A stretch of 64,000 bases of DNA, taken from Dyadobacter sp. 3J3 (GTDB taxonomy: Bacteria; Bacteroidota; Bacteroidia; Cytophagales; Spirosomataceae). The notes below the pieces were generated by a model. That model was not told where the DNA came from. It ran no database searches and saw only the letters and a list, made by a program, of their open reading frames with translations. Positions within the stretch are counted from its first letter, which is position 1; each line of letters starts with the position of its first letter. A program made the position numbers and the translations under genes. Location of the stretch: NCBI RefSeq assembly GCF_009801115.1, contig NZ_VTOL01000006.1, positions 248,001 to 312,000 on the forward strand. The letters are read 5' to 3'. Below are positions 61,657-64,000 of this stretch, one piece after another.

Positions 61657-62157
61657 TTAGCTTTTGATTTCTATGTTTCCAATTTTTACTGTTGCCGGCA
61701 ACAGAACCAATTCATAAGCCAGCGATGTACTGCTGTCATTCAGAAAATAATCCTTTCCCCTATGTTGGGGCAGATAACCTTTCGTGTCTGGCACATGGGC
61801 AATTCTATAATCCCGGATCGTCGATCTTTTAGACAGAAATGATTCCCGGAATCCGACACAATAGGCATCTTCAAATTCTATTTTTCGTAACAGCTGTGAA
61901 TCATCCTGGTATTTAAATTCAATACGACCGCTAAGTTTCCGGTCATTTTTGAATGCCCAATCATAAAGCAATGCGAGATCGTCGTTCTGTTTGGGGCCGA
62001 CTGTCATACGGATCAGACGTGCCTTGGGCGCATCAGTCGGGCTTCCGCGTTCGTCAGCGTTCCGGTTACAGCCGTATGAAATCTTTTGAGCCGAAAATTC
62101 CTTTCCGTCAATTGTCACATGCGCTTCTACGCCTATGGTTGCATCTTGTTTTGCCAT
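61657..62157 (-). CDS. tssD: T6SS tube protein TssD, copy 2
   Basis: A 166-residue TssD-like protein: ISYGCNRNADERGSPTDAPK, ALLYDWAFKNDRKLSGRIEF, KIEFEDAYCVGFRESFLS. It is longer than the others through a C-terminal part (YLPQHRGKDYFLNDSSTSLA). The order before vgrG, with no gap, suggests a dedicated adaptor or spike-proximal ring; that role is an inference. Confidence 0.85.
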   Translation of the reverse strand: MAKQDATIGVEAHVTIDGKEFSAQKISYGCNRNADERGSPTDAPKARLIRMTVGPKQNDDLALLYDWAFKNDRKLSGRIEFKYQDDSQLLRKIEFEDAYCVGFRESFLSKRSTIRDYRIAHVPDTKGYLPQHRGKDYFLNDSSTSLAYELVLLPATVKIGNIEIKS

Positions 62158-62160
62158 CCT

Positions 62161-62568
62161 TTAAAAATTTTCCAGTTTGGCTTCGTCAACTTCCACATTG
62201 GATGCGGTGATTGTCAGGCAGGTAATGAAATTTTCCAGACGTTTTGTGAGTGCAATGTCCAGATCGTCGGACCCGTCATCAAACATTTCAACAAATTCGA
62301 TGCAAACAGCATCTTTGAAACTCAGCGTTTTAAAAGAGCCGTGTTCGCCAAACTGTTCGATACTCAAATCGTATTTTTGAGACGGCTTGCTTGCCCATTC
62401 CACCAGAAAGTCATCCAGAACCATTTCCACTTCAACATACAAATGAGCCCATTGAATAGGCGAGGTGACCGACATCGCGTCATCCACGGTTTGATGAAGT
62501 TCAAATCGCATGTACATCACAGTATATTCGTGGTCGCCGTCGACGGTCAAAGTGGAACTGAAAGCCAT
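62161..62568 (-). CDS. tssD: T6SS tube protein TssD, copy 1
   Basis: A 135-residue TssD-like protein: MYMRFELHQTVDDAMSVTSP, YVEVEMVLDDFLVEWASKPS, TLSFKDAVCIEFVEMFDDGS, ending CLTITASNVEVDEAKLENF. It follows tssC by 32 bp and precedes the next tssD by 3 bp. Probably a main tube subunit; the three copies may build different parts of the tube. Confidence 0.87.
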   Translation of the reverse strand: MAFSSTLTVDGDHEYTVMYMRFELHQTVDDAMSVTSPIQWAHLYVEVEMVLDDFLVEWASKPSQKYDLSIEQFGEHGSFKTLSFKDAVCIEFVEMFDDGSDDLDIALTKRLENFITCLTITASNVEVDEAKLENF

Positions 62569-62600
62569 CTTAAATCGAATTCTTTTAAATGAGTATCATC

Positions 62601-63971
62601 TTACTGCTGTGCATATTCAGCAGCCCATGCGGTTGCGTCCAGATCATCTCCTTTTTGTCCGGTCAGTGCGATCATAAAGTTTTTGGCCGGGAAATAAGGA
62701 ATCATATGAATGTCCAGATATACCTTGTCTTTTTGATTTTTGTCCTGCTCAAAACGCATCACGCTAAACTTTTCGATCAGTTTTCCAGGTCCGGTTACGC
62801 TGTCCAGAAATTTAATAATCTGTTTTTTGAGATCGTTTTTAGTATTATAATCGAAATTCTCAAACGCCCGGCGATTCAAAAAGTCGATCAGTACTTTTGT
62901 GATATAATCAAAAACGCGAACGACAGAATAGGTTTGAAGCCCGACATTATCTCCGTTGAAAAGTGTCTTGGCAGAAAACGCCATTACTTTGTTGTATTCA
63001 TTTACCATCGGTATCAAACCCATTTTTTCAAGATCAGCGATCTCCGATTTTTTAAGCGGAAAACGTACACCATCCACCTCATTTAGCGTTCCATGTTTTT
63101 TTCCGGCAGCCACCTGCGACATTAAAGTCTTGTATACATTACCGGCCAAGGCAGTGGAAGGCGGAATATAAAGATCATCCTGCTCATCCAGATCGGCATG
63201 TTTTGCTCTGCCAACCAGCCAGTTGCAGGTCATCATTACATTGGATAAATGCGTTGAACCGCCTGTCAGGTTTGCTGCTTCAAAAAGCTCCATAACATCT
63301 TCCGGTGCGTCGAGATGTTCAAAATCTGTCACGAGCATTACCTTGTTTTTATGCGCCATTTTTGCCCATTTATCAACTACCTTACCTGAACCCAGATAAC
63401 CTGGAACATTCAGGATCGAATAGTTTTCACGCAGATCAAGCCGGTCAAATTTTGCAGCAAGTTCTTCTCCGACGGCATCGGCAAATGTGGTCACATCCAG
63501 ATCTTTAATTTGTTCAGGATCAGCATTTAAAAAAGTTACATTTTTAACTTTTTCCTGTTCGGTATTTTTGAAAAAAGTCGAGACTGAACGATAGGATTGT
63601 TCCAGTGGCCGGATCAATTCGACAGCTTTTCCAAGATTTTCCTTTAAAAGCTCGGAAGCTGCATCTGCTTGATTTTGTCCTTTTTCAATCATTTCGGAAA
63701 TACTTTCCGAGCTTCCAAGAAGTTCGCTCCAGAGTTCAAGGCGCTTTTTAAGTTGCTGACGTTCTTTTTTCTTGTCCGCCTCGGTAAGAAAAATCTTTTT
63801 TCTGGCCTTTTTCTCTGGATTAATATTTCCGGCGCCTTCGATGATGGTTTCCACCAGATCGTAGCTTCCATATTTTGCTAAAAGAGGCAGTCCTTTTTCC
63901 AAAGGTATCGCAGCATGTTCGCGGAAACCCGCTGAACCTTGCTCTTCATTTAATGTTTTTTCAGTTGGCAT
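62601..63971 (-). CDS. tssC: T6SS contractile sheath protein TssC
   Basis: A 456-residue Bacteroidota-type TssC (DUF5458-like), the large sheath subunit that contracts to fire the tube. Visible parts are EADKKKERQQLKKRLELWSE, NYSILNVPGYLGSGKVVDKW, NVMMTCNWLVGRAKHADLDE, PPSTALAGNVYKTLMSQVAA and the C-terminal DIHMIPYFPAKNFMIALTGQ. The gene is complete and starts at 63971. A partner tssB is expected just beyond the window edge. Confidence 0.93.
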   Translation of the reverse strand: MPTEKTLNEEQGSAGFREHAAIPLEKGLPLLAKYGSYDLVETIIEGAGNINPEKKARKKIFLTEADKKKERQQLKKRLELWSELLGSSESISEMIEKGQNQADAASELLKENLGKAVELIRPLEQSYRSVSTFFKNTEQEKVKNVTFLNADPEQIKDLDVTTFADAVGEELAAKFDRLDLRENYSILNVPGYLGSGKVVDKWAKMAHKNKVMLVTDFEHLDAPEDVMELFEAANLTGGSTHLSNVMMTCNWLVGRAKHADLDEQDDLYIPPSTALAGNVYKTLMSQVAAGKKHGTLNEVDGVRFPLKKSEIADLEKMGLIPMVNEYNKVMAFSAKTLFNGDNVGLQTYSVVRVFDYITKVLIDFLNRRAFENFDYNTKNDLKKQIIKFLDSVTGPGKLIEKFSVMRFEQDKNQKDKVYLDIHMIPYFPAKNFMIALTGQKGDDLDATAWAAEYAQQ

Positions 63972-64000
63972 ATGACTAGATCATTTGAACCTTTGAATAC

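Overview
The window looks like chromosome of a Cytophagales-type Bacteroidota (Dyadobacter-like; genus level is an inference). Signs are a SusC/SusD pair under an ECF sigma/FecR switch, type IX secretion tails (YPNPF...GKYLLKVQT), a Bacteroidota promoter (TTG - 21 bp - TATATTTG) before a tRNA, few Shine-Dalgarno sites, and a type VI secretion cluster of the Bacteroidota subtype (TssN, Bacteroidota-type TssC, several TssD).

Layout. 1-8.8 kb: the 5' part of a TonB-dependent receptor, then a sigma/FecR/SusC/SusD nutrient-uptake unit. 8.9-16.4 kb: a GlgE-like protein, an M19 dipeptidase, glycogen branching enzyme, two small unknowns and a Nudix hydrolase. 16.46-25.6 kb: tRNA-Arg(CCG) with a large serine recombinase against its 3' end, an HNH protein and a complete Wadjet type I (jetABCD) anti-plasmid operon. 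25.75-28 kb: three tRNA/tmRNA-like 3' tails, a truncated tyrosine recombinase, an orphan IS end and a frameshifted ISL3 transposase. 28.1-33.3 kb: an Xre-RES toxin-antitoxin pair and a propeller-type two-component system. 33.6-46.7 kb: an NHL/ScyD-like lipoprotein, a diheme cytochrome c and four T9SS cargo proteins, two of them tandem L-domain paralogues. 47.3-49.1 kb: a tRNA-Arg-like tail, a serine-recombinase remnant and a broken IS4-family element. 49.3-52 kb: a BlaR1/BlaI-type pair with a 40-bp operator. 52-54.7 kb: decayed fragments (response regulators, a serine hydrolase, an alpha/beta hydrolase, an orphan IS end). 54.7-64 kb: T6SS genes (tssG, F, E, N, a Tae4-like amidase, tssD x3, vgrG, tssC).

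How it fits together. Two sets of direct repeats suggest nested or tandem insertions. The tRNA-Arg 3' end at 16.52 kb recurs (14 of 15 bases) at 47.34 kb, each copy followed by a terminator and the 3' end of a serine recombinase. An 18-bp sequence beside the tyrosine recombinase (26.10 kb) recurs (17 of 18) at 47.26 kb. Much of 16.5-47.3 kb may therefore be accessory DNA carrying Wadjet, a TA module and surface proteins.

The most unexpected gene is the full-length GlgE-like protein at 8.9 kb: the residues matching the GlgE nucleophile and general acid are Val394 and Gly423, so it is probably not a maltosyltransferase. Other points worth checking are a possible antisense RNA in front of susC, a Tae4-like amidase with no visible immunity gene, and an M56 receptor with eight extracytoplasmic repeats. 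All calls rest on reading the sequence; no database search was possible.
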